Of a stretch of DNA of 64,000 nucleotides, positions 17,052 to 27,151 are shown one piece after another; within the stretch, counting starts at the first letter, position 1, and each line of letters opens with the position of its first letter. The stretch is from Paenibacillus sp. cl123 (GTDB taxonomy: Bacteria > Bacillota > Bacilli > Paenibacillales > NBRC-103111), in NCBI RefSeq assembly GCF_900101595.1, contig NZ_FMYY01000016.1, forward strand, positions 80,901 to 144,900, read 5' to 3'. A program made the position numbers and the translations under genes. The notes under the pieces were generated by a model. It did no database searches. It saw only the letters and a program-made list of their open reading frames with translations, and was not told the DNA's origin.

Positions 17052-17825
17052 TCACCCCGCTTCTCCGTCAGATTGTACCGCACCCGGCTCCGCTGCATTT
17101 TCGATCAGGATCACCGTTACATTGTCATCCCCGCCCGCCGAGAGCGCTTCCTCAACCAGCAAGCGTACTTTGTCCTCCAGCGGGCTGTCCGTCCGGACCG
17201 CCTTAAGCATCAGCTGCCGCTCGACCAGATTGCTGAGGCCGTCGCTGCACAGCAGCAGCACGTCTCCGGGCTGCCAGAGGATTTCCTGCACGTCCACCTC
17301 GATAGTGGACTCTGTGCCGAGCGCCCGTGTCAGCACATTGCGCCGCGGGTGATGCTCCGCTTCCTCGCGGGTGATCTGGCCGTTTTTCACCAGCTCGTTA
17401 ACGAGGGAATGATCCTCGGTAAGCAGCTCGATCTGTTCTCCGCGGATGCGGTAAGCGCGGCTGTCCCCGATATGGCCGATGACGGCATGATGACGGGAGG
17501 CCAGGACGGCGACGACCGTCGTCCCCATCCCGTGATAGTTCTCCCGCTCCGAAGCAAATTCAAATATTTTGCCGTTGGCCGCTTCGATCGCGGCCCTCAG
17601 CCGCTCCCCGCGCTGCTCGCCGGTCAGATGAGCTTCCAGCGACTGCAATCCGCGGGGAATCCATTCGATCGCCATCCGGCTCGCCACATCCCCGGCCTGA
17701 TGGCCTCCCATACCGTCCGCGACGATAGCCAGCGACCAACCGTCTCCCTGCTCTTGGACGAAGGCGCTATCTTCATTAACAGCCCTAACCAATCCCACGT
17801 CGGATAAATAGGCCACTTTCAGCAT
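17052..17825 (-). CDS. prpC: PP2C-type protein phosphatase PrpC
   Basis: Metal-dependent Ser/Thr phosphatase that reverses PrkC phosphorylation. The 257 residues show the PP2C motifs: SDVGLVRAVNEDSAF, ADGMGGHQAGDVASRMA, IGHIGDSRAYRI, LLCSDGLSNLV and GGDDNVTVI, with metal-binding aspartates in each. Start at 17825 has AGGTGA eight bases upstream; a longer frame to 17879 would run over the rlmN stop. It precedes prkC immediately, the standard phosphatase-kinase pairing. Confidence 0.96.
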   Translation of the reverse strand: MLKVAYLSDVGLVRAVNEDSAFVQEQGDGWSLAIVADGMGGHQAGDVASRMAIEWIPRGLQSLEAHLTGEQRGERLRAAIEAANGKIFEFASERENYHGMGTTVVAVLASRHHAVIGHIGDSRAYRIRGEQIELLTEDHSLVNELVKNGQITREEAEHHPRRNVLTRALGTESTIEVDVQEILWQPGDVLLLCSDGLSNLVERQLMLKAVRTDSPLEDKVRLLVEEALSAGGDDNVTVILIENAAEPGAVQSDGEAG

Positions 17826-17833
17826 CGCTTTGC

Positions 17834-18919
17834 TCACCTCGCACCCGATTCCATATGTTTCGCCCTCAGCTGGCCGCATGCGGCGGCGATATCGCTGCCC
17901 TGCTCGCGGCGAATCGTGGCGTTGACCTTATTTTTCTCGAGGATACGCTGGAAGGTGAAAATGTCATTGCGCGGCGTGCGCACATAATCGCGCTCCGAAA
18001 CGAAGTTCACCGGAATCAGGTTCACATGCGCCATCGGGAACGTCTTCAGCACCTGAGCCAGCTCTTCCGCATGCTCAGGACGGTCGTTGACATTGCCCAT
18101 CAAGGCATACTCGAACGTAATGCGGCGGCCCGTTTTGGCCACATAATACCGGCACGCCTCCAGCAGGTCGCTGAACGGAAAGCGGCGGTTGACCGGCATC
18201 AGCTTCGAGCGCAGCTCATCATTGGGAGCATGGATCGAGATCGCCAGATTAATCTGCGTATCTTCATCGGCGAACCGGTAAATGTTCGGCACGATGCCGC
18301 TCGTCGACACCGTAATATGACGCTGTCCGATATTCAGCCCCTTAGGATGAATCATCACCTTCAGAAACTTCATCACGGCATCGTAATTCTCGAACGGCTC
18401 CCCGATCCCCATGATGACGATGCTGCTGACCCGCTCTTCCGTCGCGTCGAGCAGCTGCTGGGCTTTGACCACCTGCGCGATGATCTCGCCGGAGGTCAGA
18501 TTGCGCTTCAGCCCTCCGAGCGTAGAGGCGCAGAACGTACAGCCCACCCGGCAGCCGACCTGCGTCGTCACGCAGATGCTGTTGCCGTAGCTATGCTTCA
18601 TGATGACCGTTTCGATCGCATTCTTATCCGTCAACTCGAACAGAAACTTGACCGTACCGTCCTTGGAGCGGTAATGGGCAACTTCATTGAGCGTAACGAA
18701 ATCAAACTGTTCGCGCAGCTTGTCCCGCAGCGACTTCGGCAGATTCGTCATCTCGTCGAAGCTTGAAACTCTTTTCACATACAGCCAGTCGAAAATTTGT
18801 CCGGCCCGAAAGCCCGACTCTCCCTGCTGCTTGGTCCACTCCTGCCAATCCTCCAGCGTATAATCGTATACGTAAGGCTTCAGATTGGTAGGCATCTTGC
18901 TTGCCGGCACATCCATCAT
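17834..18919 (-). CDS. rlmN: 23S rRNA/tRNA adenine-C2 methyltransferase RlmN
   Basis: Radical-SAM enzyme methylating A2503 of 23S rRNA and A37 of some tRNAs. 361 residues, normal. Iron-sulfur cluster motif [12 protein letters not shown] (CxxxCxxC) sits in [17 protein letters not shown]-binding [16 protein letters not shown]; the C-terminal [14 protein letters not shown] contains the catalytic cysteine that forms the methyl adduct. Ribosome binding site is modest (AGGTTGT). Eight bases separate its stop from the prpC start. Confidence 0.97.
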   Translation of the reverse strand: MMDVPASKMPTNLKPYVYDYTLEDWQEWTKQQGESGFRAGQIFDWLYVKRVSSFDEMTNLPKSLRDKLREQFDFVTLNEVAHYRSKDGTVKFLFELTDKNAIETVIMKHSYGNSICVTTQVGCRVGCTFCASTLGGLKRNLTSGEIIAQVVKAQQLLDATEERVSSIVIMGIGEPFENYDAVMKFLKVMIHPKGLNIGQRHITVSTSGIVPNIYRFADEDTQINLAISIHAPNDELRSKLMPVNRRFPFSDLLEACRYYVAKTGRRITFEYALMGNVNDRPEHAEELAQVLKTFPMAHVNLIPVNFVSERDYVRTPRNDIFTFQRILEKNKVNATIRREQGSDIAAACGQLRAKHMESGAR

Positions 18920-19006
18920 TTATCACAACCTGTTTTGTCTAAAGTGAAGGCCTTTCGGACATTGCACCCGAGAAGGCCACGTTTTATTTTACCACAATTT
19001 GCGGGA

Positions 19007-20587
19007 TTATGCTTGCTTGCACAGCCGGGCGATAAAAAATCCGTCCGAGCCGTACTCATACGGCATGATCTGCACCATCGCCGCAGCCGGCGTCCCGGGA
19101 TCGGATGATCCGGACGGCGCCGCCGAAAGCGGCGGCGCATCCAGCCTAAAACCGTCATGCTCGGCCAAAAATTGCTCGACCGCCTCTTCGTTCTCGCTGC
19201 GCTCTACCGTGCAGGTGCTGTACACCAGCACCCCGCCCGGTTTCAGCAGCGGCGCGACAGCAGCCAGCAGCTCGCGCTGGAGAGCGGCAATTTCCGCAAT
19301 CTCCGCTTCCGACTTGCTCCACTTCAGATCCGGCTTGCGGCGAATAACGCCCAGACCGGAGCAAGGGGCGTCAAGCAGAATGCGGTCGAAGCTGGCCGGC
19401 GGATAATGCTCGGCCAGCCTCCGCGCGTCAGCGGTCAGCGTATGAATCGACTTCAGCCCCAGCCGCTCCGCTTGTCCAGCGACCAGCTGGCGCTTATGCT
19501 CATGCAGATCGCATGCGATCACCTCGCCGCGGTCTCCCATCTTCTCCGCCAGATGAGTCGTTTTGCCTCCCGGCGCGGCGCAGCAGTCCAGTATCCGCTC
19601 CCCCGGCTGGGGATCGACCCATTCGGCGACAAGCATGGAGCTCTCATCCTGAACCGAGAACAGGCCCCGGGCAAATTCGGGCGTCAGCGCCATGTTGCCG
19701 CCGCCCCGGATGATGAGACCGGACGGCGCAAACGCCGAAGCTCCGGCCTCCAGCCCTTGCGCGCGAAGCCGGTCCATCAGCTGCGCCGGCTCGGTCCGCA
19801 GCCGGTTGACGCGCACGCTGACGCGCGGCGCTTCATTATTGGCCCGGCAGATCGCAATCGTCGCCTCCTCGCCGTATTGCTCCAGCCAACGCCCTACCAG
19901 CCACTCCGGATGCGATTCCTCCAGAGCGATCCTCGCGGCGGGAGCGAGCCCCTGCGGCAGAGCGAGCTCTGATTTACTGCGAATCACGCTGCGCAGCACC
20001 CCGTTCACCATGCCCGAGATGCCGGCATGGCCGCGCCGCTTGGCCAGGTTCACCGCTTCGTTCACCACCGCATGATCCGGCACCCGGTCCAGATAGTACA
20101 TCTGATAGAAGCTGAGCCGCAGCAGGCAGCGCACCCAAGGCTCCAGCTTGGCTAACCCTTTGGAGACGAACGGTCCCAGGAAATAATCGATTGTGTTCAA
20201 GCGCTGCACCGTGCCGTACACGATCTCCGTGGCCAGCCCGGCATCCGGCTTGTCCAGCTTGTACTGCTGCAGCGTCTGGTTCAGCAGCAGATTGCTGTAG
20301 GCCAAGTCCGTCTCCACACGGGTTAGGACATCCAGCGCAGCCTCCCGCGCCGTTCCCTTCCTCGTCTTGCCCGGCGTGCCGGGAACCTGCTTGCCGGACT
20401 TGGCGCCCCCGGCGCCGGGCTTTCCGGCAGCCGGACGTCTGCCGCCGCCTTTGTCCGCAGCCGGTGCGCCGCCACTTCCGCCTGTCCCGGCCTGCTCAGG
20501 CTTCCGCTTCGAAATGTGCTTTGAACCTTGTTCCAAACTTTGCTTCGGCACCCGCTTTGATGTTTGCTTGGATGTTTGCTCGCTCAC
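19007..20587 (-). CDS. rsmB: 16S rRNA m5C967 methyltransferase RsmB with a long low-complexity N-terminal extension
   Basis: SAM-dependent methyltransferase of 16S rRNA. The core, from about residue 80, has the NusB-like RNA-binding part (AREAALDVLTRVE) and the catalytic part with CCAAPGGKTTHLAE (SAM site), LLDAPCSGLGVIRRKPDLKW (PC motif) and VYSTCTVERSENEEAV (catalytic TC motif). At 526 residues it is about 75 longer than usual because the first 80 or so are Lys/Gln/Ser- and then Gly/Ala/Pro-rich, a likely disordered basic arm. It starts at a GTG overlapping the fmt stop (GTGA); no internal Met offers an obvious shorter start, though a TTG near codon 18 exists. Confidence 0.94.
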   Translation of the reverse strand: MSEQTSKQTSKRVPKQSLEQGSKHISKRKPEQAGTGGSGGAPAADKGGGRRPAAGKPGAGGAKSGKQVPGTPGKTRKGTAREAALDVLTRVETDLAYSNLLLNQTLQQYKLDKPDAGLATEIVYGTVQRLNTIDYFLGPFVSKGLAKLEPWVRCLLRLSFYQMYYLDRVPDHAVVNEAVNLAKRRGHAGISGMVNGVLRSVIRSKSELALPQGLAPAARIALEESHPEWLVGRWLEQYGEEATIAICRANNEAPRVSVRVNRLRTEPAQLMDRLRAQGLEAGASAFAPSGLIIRGGGNMALTPEFARGLFSVQDESSMLVAEWVDPQPGERILDCCAAPGGKTTHLAEKMGDRGEVIACDLHEHKRQLVAGQAERLGLKSIHTLTADARRLAEHYPPASFDRILLDAPCSGLGVIRRKPDLKWSKSEAEIAEIAALQRELLAAVAPLLKPGGVLVYSTCTVERSENEEAVEQFLAEHDGFRLDAPPLSAAPSGSSDPGTPAAAMVQIMPYEYGSDGFFIARLCKQA

Positions 20588-21570
20588 AGGCTGCCCTCAG
20601 CTCCGTCCCCGGCAGCTGGCCCAAGCACCGTACCCGGCGTCAACTGACCGCCCCGGGCGAAGGTGGCTGCGTCCATCGCCTTCTTGCCGGCCGGCTGCAG
20701 CTCGATAATTCGCAGCACGCCGCTGCCTGTCGCTACATCGATCCCGTCCGGGCCGACGCGGAGCACCGTGCCCGGCTGGGCGGACGAGCTCCCAGCCGAT
20801 TCCGCCGGCTTGGCGCAGGCCCATACCTTCAGCACTTCGCCGTTCCAGAGCGTAAAGGCTCCCGGCTTCGGATGAAGGGCCCGTACCAGCCGCCAGATCT
20901 GCTGCGCCGGAGCATGCCAGTCGATCTGCTCCTGCTCGCGCGTAATATTGGGGGAATAAACCGCTGCGCTGTCGTCCTGCGGGACAGCCTGGAGCTCCCC
21001 GGCCAGCAGCCCGGGCAGCGTGCGCTGCAGCAGCTCCGCGCCGGCGACGCTCAGCTTGTCGAACATCGTCCCCGTCGTATCCTCGTCGCCGATCGGCACG
21101 GTAACCTGGCTGATCATATCTCCGGTGTCCAGCCCCGCTTCCATATACATAATCGTGACGCCCGTCTGGGCGTCTCCGTTCATCACGGCATAATGAATCG
21201 GAGCGCCTCCCCGGTACAGAGGCAGCAGCGAGGCATGCACATTGATGCAGCCCAGCCTCGGCAGTTCCAGCACCGCCTTCGGCAAAATTTGCCCGAAAGC
21301 GGCCGTCACGATCAGGTCGGGCCGCAGCTCCCGCAGTTCTTCTACCGCCTCGCCCTTCCGCAGCCGTTCGGGCTGAAGCACCGGCAGTCCATGCGCAAGC
21401 GCCTCCACCTTCACCGGCGTCGGGGTCAGCACGCGTTTGCGCCCGACGGGACGATCCGGCTGGGAAACAACGCCGACGACCTGAACCGACTCATCGGCCA
21501 ACAGCGCCCGCAGCGAAGGAACCGCGAACTCGGGAGTCCCCATAAAAACGACTCTAGGCTTGTCGGTCAT
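20584..21570 (-). CDS. fmt: Methionyl-tRNA formyltransferase
   Basis: Transfers a formyl group from 10-formyl-tetrahydrofolate to initiator Met-tRNA. Start region [15 protein letters not shown] is diagnostic; the catalytic segment [20 protein letters not shown] has the conserved Asn and His, followed by [16 protein letters not shown] with the catalytic Asp. C-terminal OB-like domain binds tRNA. 328 residues, slightly long, with a Gly/Ala-rich end. Overlaps def by four bases. Confidence 0.97.
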   Translation of the reverse strand: MTDKPRVVFMGTPEFAVPSLRALLADESVQVVGVVSQPDRPVGRKRVLTPTPVKVEALAHGLPVLQPERLRKGEAVEELRELRPDLIVTAAFGQILPKAVLELPRLGCINVHASLLPLYRGGAPIHYAVMNGDAQTGVTIMYMEAGLDTGDMISQVTVPIGDEDTTGTMFDKLSVAGAELLQRTLPGLLAGELQAVPQDDSAAVYSPNITREQEQIDWHAPAQQIWRLVRALHPKPGAFTLWNGEVLKVWACAKPAESAGSSSAQPGTVLRVGPDGIDVATGSGVLRIIELQPAGKKAMDAATFARGGQLTPGTVLGPAAGDGAEGSL

Positions 21571-22055
21571 GCTTCCTCCTCGTCGGTCTCATCGACAGAG
21601 CGGTACACCGTTTCCGCCAGATCTGTATACAGAATACCGTCCAGATGATCCACCTCATGCTGGATGCAGCGGGCCAGCAGCTCGGTTCCCTCGACGATAA
21701 TCTCTTCTCCGTCGCGGTTCAGGCCCTTAACCTTCGCTCTGGCCGCCCGCTTTACGTCTCCGCGCAGACCCGGGATGCTCAGACAGCCCTCAGCCCCGAA
21801 CTGCTCGCCTTCCAGCTCGATGATCTCCGGATTGATCAGCTCGATCAGTCCTCCATGCTCCTCGCCGCAGTCCATGACGATAACGCGCTTCAGAATGCCG
21901 ATCTGCGGAGCGGCAAGCCCCACCCCTTCCGCGTCGTACATCGTATCGGCCATATCATCCAGCAGCTTTACAATGTTCGGCGTAATTTTCGGCACCGGCT
22001 TGCATACCTCGCGCAGCACCGGGTCCGGGTCTTTCACAATGATTTTGATAGCCAT
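21567..22055 (-). CDS. def: Peptide deformylase
   Basis: Removes the formyl group from nascent proteins, the reverse partner of Fmt. All three motifs are visible: [18 protein letters not shown] (metal-binding Cys) and QHEVDHLDG (two metal His and catalytic Glu). 162 residues, type 1 style, with an acidic C-terminal tail (DETDEEEA). Its stop overlaps the fmt start. It follows priA by 59 bases. Confidence 0.97.
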   Translation of the reverse strand: MAIKIIVKDPDPVLREVCKPVPKITPNIVKLLDDMADTMYDAEGVGLAAPQIGILKRVIVMDCGEEHGGLIELINPEIIELEGEQFGAEGCLSIPGLRGDVKRAARAKVKGLNRDGEEIIVEGTELLARCIQHEVDHLDGILYTDLAETVYRSVDETDEEEA

Positions 22056-22114
22056 CTATGTCAGCACCTCTCCAGCTTTCTAAAGTGTTGCTTTTCTTAT
22101 ATCCATATGGGGTC

Positions 22115-24670
22115 CTACATCAAGATTTGCGGGTCCACATCGATCGATACGAGCAGCTTGTGCTGCTTCACCGTCTCGTCGAGCACCGCCGCCGCCTGTC
22201 TGACAAGCTCGGCGACCAGGCTTTCCCCCCGATATTTTATCATGCATTGGAAGCGATATCTATCTTTGATCCGCGAGATGGGCGAGGCCACAGGCCCCAG
22301 CACCTCCAGCTCCTCCGTATCCCGGGGAAGCTCGGCAGCCAGCTGCTTCAGTCTGGAAGCCAGCGCTTCTCCGGAGCGAATCAGCAGCGGAACCTGCTCG
22401 TGAGACAGCGTAACGAGCACCAGCTGATGGAACGGCGGATAATTATGCAGCTTGCGCATCAGCATCTCCTTGCGCATAAAGCTCATATAATCATGGCGGC
22501 TGGCATGGATGATGCTATAATGCTCGGGCGTATACGTCTGCACGAACACTTCGCCCGGCAGATGATGCCGTCCCGCCCTTCCCGCCACTTGGGTCAGCAG
22601 CTGGAAGGAGCGTTCCGCGGCACGGAAGTCAGGCAAGTTCAGCACCGAATCGGCGGCGAGTGCGCCAACCAGCGTCACATAAGGAAAATCAAGCCCCTTT
22701 GCCACCATCTGGGTGCCTAGCAGCACATCGGCCTGCCGGTTGCGGAACAACGTCAGCCATTTCTCATGCGAGCCTTTCTCCGACGTCGTGTCCACATCCA
22801 TCCGAATGACCCGGATGCCGGGAAACAGCTTGCCGAGCTCCTCCTCCACGCGCTGCGTGCCTGTGCCGAAATGCCGGATATGCTCGCTGCCGCATTCCGG
22901 GCACAAGGGAAGCTCGCGCTCCGCGTACCCGCAATAATGACAGCGCATCGCCCGCGAGCTCTGATGATAGGTCAGCGAGATGTCGCAATGCGGACACCCG
23001 GCCACATAGCCGCAGGTGCGGCACATAACGAACGTGGCATATCCGCGCCGGTTCAGCAGCAAAACGATCTGTTCCTTCTTGTGTAACCGTTCCTCGATCG
23101 CTTTATACAGCTCCCGGCTGAACATCGAGCGATTGCCGTTTTTCAGCTCCTCCCGCATATCCACGATCCGGACGGGAGGCAGCGGCCTTCCTTCCACGCG
23201 GCTCGGCATCGACAGCAGCTCGAAGCGGGGACGCTCGTCCGTTGCCAGGCGCGCCGCCTCGGCGCTTGTCCGGTACATGCTCTCCAGCGATGGCGTGGCG
23301 GAGCCCAGCACGACCGAAGCGCCATGCTCGCGGGCGCGGGCGATAGCCACGTCTCGGGCGTGGTACTTCGGACTCTCCTCCTGCTTATAGGTCGACTCAT
23401 GCTCCTCATCGATCATGATCAGACCGATATTGCGAAACGGGGCAAAGATGGCGGAGCGCGCGCCGATCACGACGCTGACCTCGCGGCGCGTAATTTTGCG
23501 CCATTCGTCATAACGCTCTCCGTTCGACAACCGGCTGTGCAGCACGGCGACCCGGTTGCCGAATCTGCCCTTGAAGCGCTCCACCATCTGCGGCGTCAGC
23601 GAGATTTCGGGCACCAGCACGATCGCCTCCCGCCCTTCCTCCAGGCAGGTCTGGATCGACTGCAGGTAGACCTCCGTCTTCCCGCTACCCGTTACGCCAT
23701 GAAGCAGAAATACGCGCTGTTCCCGGGACAGCACAGCCGAGCGGATGCGGTCGTAGACGCCTTGCTGCTCCGGCGTCAGCGGCAGCGGAGTTGTCGGCCG
23801 GAAGGTGCGGGACGCGTACGGATCGCGCTGCACCTCAACCTCCTCCAGACGTATCCAGCCCCGCTCGGCCAATCCCTTGACGGCCGAAGCCGTAATATGC
23901 AGCCGGGTCAGCAGCTCGGTCAGCTTGATCGGCTCCGGATGCTCGCGCAGGTAGCGCAGCACCTCCTGCTGCTTGGCCGCGCGGGCGGGAAGCTCGCTGA
24001 TCCAGCCGTCCAGCTGCTCCGTATCATCAGGAGGGATCACGGTCAGCGCCTTCTTCACCGCCATCCGGTCCTTCACCATCTGCTGCTCCTGCAGGACGCC
24101 CTCCTCCAGCAGCTGCCGAATCCGCAGGCCGTCCTCGGGAAAACGTTCCAGCAGCGTCTCCAGCTCGATCGCTCCCTGTTTGCGCACATACCCGATGATA
24201 GCCTCATCCTGGGGCAGCAGCAGAGCCATGTCCATGAGCGTACGAGCATCTGCCCCGCCCGCCGGGCCGCTCGCAGCAGCGGCGGCCGCTGCCGGTCCCG
24301 TCTGCTGCCGACTGTCTGCAACCGTAATATGGCGTTCATACTTCGCCTTAAGCGCCCCCGGGATCATCGCTTGCAGCGCGGTAATATCGTGGCAGGCATA
24401 CGTTCGCCCGATCCACTGGGCCAGCTTCACCAGTTCGGGCGTGAGCGGCGGCGTTACATCCAGCACCTGCCGGATCGCTTTCAGCTTATTCGGAGCCAGT
24501 GCCGAGTCCTCCAGCAGCTCGACTACAAAGCCCTGAACGACCCTGGGCCCGAAAGGCACGCCGACCCGGCTGCCGACGGCAATAAGCCCGCGCTGAGGCT
24601 CGGGCACCGCATAATCGAACGCACGGTTCGTTGGCTTGGCGGGGACGTCAACGATCACTTTAGCGATCAT
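22115..24670 (-). CDS. priA: Primosomal protein N' (PriA helicase)
   Basis: Helicase that restarts replication at collapsed forks. 851 residues. N-terminal 3'-DNA-binding domain (VDVPAKPTNRAFDYAVPE), helicase core with Walker A HGVTGSGKTEVYLQ and DEEHE box, then the zinc-binding insertion carrying eight cysteines (CRTCGYVAGCPHC and CHYCGYAERELPLCPEC), and motif VI QVAGRAGRHHLPG. An Ala/Gly-rich spacer near residues 125-140 is unusual. The ATG overlaps the coaBC stop (ATGA). Confidence 0.97.
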   Translation of the reverse strand: MIAKVIVDVPAKPTNRAFDYAVPEPQRGLIAVGSRVGVPFGPRVVQGFVVELLEDSALAPNKLKAIRQVLDVTPPLTPELVKLAQWIGRTYACHDITALQAMIPGALKAKYERHITVADSRQQTGPAAAAAAASGPAGGADARTLMDMALLLPQDEAIIGYVRKQGAIELETLLERFPEDGLRIRQLLEEGVLQEQQMVKDRMAVKKALTVIPPDDTEQLDGWISELPARAAKQQEVLRYLREHPEPIKLTELLTRLHITASAVKGLAERGWIRLEEVEVQRDPYASRTFRPTTPLPLTPEQQGVYDRIRSAVLSREQRVFLLHGVTGSGKTEVYLQSIQTCLEEGREAIVLVPEISLTPQMVERFKGRFGNRVAVLHSRLSNGERYDEWRKITRREVSVVIGARSAIFAPFRNIGLIMIDEEHESTYKQEESPKYHARDVAIARAREHGASVVLGSATPSLESMYRTSAEAARLATDERPRFELLSMPSRVEGRPLPPVRIVDMREELKNGNRSMFSRELYKAIEERLHKKEQIVLLLNRRGYATFVMCRTCGYVAGCPHCDISLTYHQSSRAMRCHYCGYAERELPLCPECGSEHIRHFGTGTQRVEEELGKLFPGIRVIRMDVDTTSEKGSHEKWLTLFRNRQADVLLGTQMVAKGLDFPYVTLVGALAADSVLNLPDFRAAERSFQLLTQVAGRAGRHHLPGEVFVQTYTPEHYSIIHASRHDYMSFMRKEMLMRKLHNYPPFHQLVLVTLSHEQVPLLIRSGEALASRLKQLAAELPRDTEELEVLGPVASPISRIKDRYRFQCMIKYRGESLVAELVRQAAAVLDETVKQHKLLVSIDVDPQILM

Positions 24671-25887
24671 GAATCGGCCGCTTCCCCCTTCCTTTGCCGG
24701 TCGGCGATCAGATGAAGCAGACGCGAGGCCACCTCGCGCTTGCCCATCATCGGGAGCGCCTCGACCAGGCCGTCCGGATCATAGACGCGGACCACATTCG
24801 TATCCGTCCCGAAGCCGGCGCCTTCCATGGATACATCGTTGGCGACCAGCAGATCGCACCGCTTGCGGCGCAGCTTATCCATGGCGAACTGCTCGAGATT
24901 GCGCGTTTCCGCGGCAAAGCCTACGACAAACTGATGCGTTTTCCGCTCCCCGATCTGCTGCAAAATATCCGGATTTTTCACCAAAGTCAGCGTCAGCTCT
25001 TCCTCCGACTTCTTCATCTTATGTTCATGCCGCTCAAGCGGACGATAGTCGGCGACAGCCGCCGCCTTGATAATAATATCCTGGTCAGCCAGCCTGGAGA
25101 GCACGGCTTCCTGCATATCAAGCGCAGACTCCACGAGGACAAGCTCGGCGCCCGACGGGGCGGGGACCGACGCCCTGCCGCTGATCAGCGTGACCTTAGC
25201 CCCCATCCGAACCGCCGCCTCGGCAAGCGCATATCCCATTTTTCCCGACGAATCATTGGTCATATAACGGACCGGATCGATGCGTTCGACCGTCCCTCCC
25301 GCCGTCACCAGTACCCGCCTGCCTGCCAGCCGTCCGCGCTCGGCGAAATGCCGCTCGACCGCCTGCACGATATCCTCGGGCTCGGCCAGCCGGCCTTTGC
25401 CCACATAGCCGCAAGCCAGCTGACCGGTCCCAGGCTCGATGAAGCGGATGCCGCGCTCAGCCAGCGTCTGCATATTGCGCTCTACAGCCGGATTTTCATA
25501 CATGTGCACATTCATCGCCGGCGCTACCAGGATCGGAGCCGTCGTGGCCAGCAAAGTGGTGCTCAGCATATCGTCACCGATCCCCAGCGCTATTTTCGCG
25601 ATCGTATTGGCTGAGGCCGGCGCTACTACGACCAGATCGGCCCGGTCGGCCAGATCGATATGCTGCACGACCGCCGCGTCCTTCTCATCGAACGTATCCG
25701 TCGCCACCTCATGCCTGGATAAGGTCTGAAATGTAAGCGGCGTGACGAACTTGGTCGCTGAAGCGGTCATGATGACGCGCACCTCCGCTCCCGCCTGCGT
25801 CAGCTTGCTGCACAGCGCAGCAGCCTTATAGGCAGCTATGCCGCCGCAGACGCCCAGCACGATTGTTTTTCCGTTCAAGGCTTTCAT
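24667..25887 (-). CDS. coaBC: Bifunctional phosphopantothenoylcysteine decarboxylase / phosphopantothenate-cysteine ligase
   Basis: Two consecutive steps of coenzyme A synthesis. N-terminal CoaC flavoprotein half: VLGVCGGIAAYKAAAL, the catalytic His in QHIDLADRADL, PAMNVHMYENPA and GQLACGYVGKGRL (substrate-recognition loop). C-terminal CoaB half: LVTAGGTVERIDPVRYMTN, NDSSGKMGYALAEA, KNPDILQQIG and VGFAAET. The start at 25887 (406 residues) has GGGGAG eight bases upstream; the frame reaches 25938 but without a site. A strong terminator sits immediately upstream, so this gene probably heads its own operon. Confidence 0.96.
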   Translation of the reverse strand: MKALNGKTIVLGVCGGIAAYKAAALCSKLTQAGAEVRVIMTASATKFVTPLTFQTLSRHEVATDTFDEKDAAVVQHIDLADRADLVVVAPASANTIAKIALGIGDDMLSTTLLATTAPILVAPAMNVHMYENPAVERNMQTLAERGIRFIEPGTGQLACGYVGKGRLAEPEDIVQAVERHFAERGRLAGRRVLVTAGGTVERIDPVRYMTNDSSGKMGYALAEAAVRMGAKVTLISGRASVPAPSGAELVLVESALDMQEAVLSRLADQDIIIKAAAVADYRPLERHEHKMKKSEEELTLTLVKNPDILQQIGERKTHQFVVGFAAETRNLEQFAMDKLRRKRCDLLVANDVSMEGAGFGTDTNVVRVYDPDGLVEALPMMGKREVASRLLHLIADRQRKGEAADS

Positions 25888-25925
25888 GGACAAAACTCCC
25901 CTTCGCCTCGCGGCTTTCATTGAGT

Positions 25926-25951
25926 AAAAAAATAACAACCCGAAGGTTGTT
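25926..25951 (-). terminator. UUCG-loop terminator after rpoZ
   Basis: Stem AACAACC (25934-25940) / GGTTGTT (25945-25951), which reads on the minus strand as a UUCG tetraloop hairpin followed by A and seven T residues. Its 5' arm overlaps the rpoZ stop codon by one base. It separates the dapF-to-rpoZ unit from coaBC. Confidence 0.88.
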
Positions 25952-26184
25952 TACTTTAAGTCTGCTTTTTCTCTGTCTTTTTCTTTGCTGGGAAGCTTCT
26001 CATACGAGATAAAATCTTCATAGATTTCTTCCAGCGCTTGGCCGACCTGTTTATGGGAGCGTTTGTTGCGCAGCTCGCTTTTGGCTCCGTCACGCAGCAA
26101 ACGCGCGCGCTTGGAAGCGGCGACGACCAGCGAGTACTTGCTGTCCACTTTGTCCAGCAGTCGATCGATTGAAGGATACAGCAT
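25951..26184 (-). CDS. rpoZ: RNA polymerase omega subunit
   Basis: Small RNA polymerase subunit that stabilises the beta' subunit. 77 residues with the family core LYPSIDRLLDKVDSKYSLVV, ASKRARLL and VGQALEEIYEDFI. Its ATG shares one base with the gmk stop (TAATG), and it is the last gene before a strong terminator. Confidence 0.95.
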   Translation of the reverse strand: MLYPSIDRLLDKVDSKYSLVVAASKRARLLRDGAKSELRNKRSHKQVGQALEEIYEDFISYEKLPSKEKDREKADLK

Positions 26185-26825
26185 TATTTTTTCACCTCAG
26201 CCATCCATTGTTGAATTTTGCAAACCATGCGGTCCTTGCGGCAATGCTCGGCCGTGAGAATGCTGCGAATGCGCGAACAAGCGAGATCGACCTGATCGTT
26301 GACGATCGCATAATCGTATTGCTCCATCATCGCGATTTCATCGACGGCGACGGACATACGGCTGCGGATCGACTCCTCGGACTCGGTGCCTCGTCCCACA
26401 ATCCGGCTTTCCAGCTCGGGCAGCGACGGGGGCAGCAGGAAAATAAACACGCCGTTCGGAAACTTCTGCTTCACCTTCAGCGCACCCTGGACTTCGATCT
26501 CCAGTATAATATCTTTACCGCTGTTCAGCGTGTCTTCCACGAATTTGCTCGGCGTCCCGTAGTAGTTGCCCACGTATTCCGCCCATTCCAGCATCTGGTC
26601 CTGATCGATCAGCTGTTGAAATTGTTCCCTTGTCTTGAAAAAATAATTAACGCCGTCAATCTCGCCTTCCCTCGGAGTCCGCGTCGTTGCCGATACCGAG
26701 TACACAATATCGGGGGCACAGGAGCGCAGCGCCTTGCAGACGGTCCCCTTGCCTACGCCGGAAGGTCCGGATAACACAATCAAAATGCCTTTTTCCGAAG
26801 GGGAAATCCCCACTTTACTCGTCAT
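26184..26825 (-). CDS. gmk: Guanylate kinase
   Basis: Converts GMP to GDP with ATP. Walker [20 protein letters not shown]-binding [19 protein letters not shown], and [13 protein letters not shown] with the base-binding residues are all present. I prefer the ATG at 26825, eight bases from AAGGA, over the ATG at 26831, which is too close. Either way the start lies inside the 3' end of remA, so translation is coupled. Confidence 0.96.
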   Translation of the reverse strand: MTSKVGISPSEKGILIVLSGPSGVGKGTVCKALRSCAPDIVYSVSATTRTPREGEIDGVNYFFKTREQFQQLIDQDQMLEWAEYVGNYYGTPSKFVEDTLNSGKDIILEIEVQGALKVKQKFPNGVFIFLLPPSLPELESRIVGRGTESEESIRSRMSVAVDEIAMMEQYDYAIVNDQVDLACSRIRSILTAEHCRKDRMVCKIQQWMAEVKK

Positions 26826-27075
26826 GATCATCGTCCTTATTGGAAAGTCGGTGTGCGACCGTCTCCGGCTGGACGGCAGAGAGGATCACATGATCGCTAT
26901 CCGTAATGATCACAGCACGGGTACGGCGACCATAAGTCGCATCAATCAGCATATGGCGGTCGCGCGCTTCTTGGATAATTCGTTTGATCGGCGCCGATTC
27001 CGGGCTGACAATGGAAATGATTCGGTTAGCGGAGACGATATTCCCGAATCCGATATTGATAAGTTTGATCGCCAT
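26815..27075 (-). CDS. remA: Extracellular matrix regulator RemA (DUF370)
   Basis: DNA-binding regulator that in B. subtilis activates biofilm matrix and osmoprotection genes as a ring-shaped oligomer. 86 residues, start [20 protein letters not shown], with [20 protein letters not shown] containing the conserved Arg residues of the DNA-binding face. The start at 27075 fits the family; a longer frame to 27150 has no support. Located between yicC and gmk as in Bacillus. Confidence 0.95.
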   Translation of the reverse strand: MAIKLINIGFGNIVSANRIISIVSPESAPIKRIIQEARDRHMLIDATYGRRTRAVIITDSDHVILSAVQPETVAHRLSNKDDDHDE

Positions 27076-27151
27076 AATGTACGGTTCCCCCTGGTTCTTC
27101 GCACTCCTTCCGGACAAGCTTGAAGGGCGGCGCGAAGAAAAGTCATCCATT

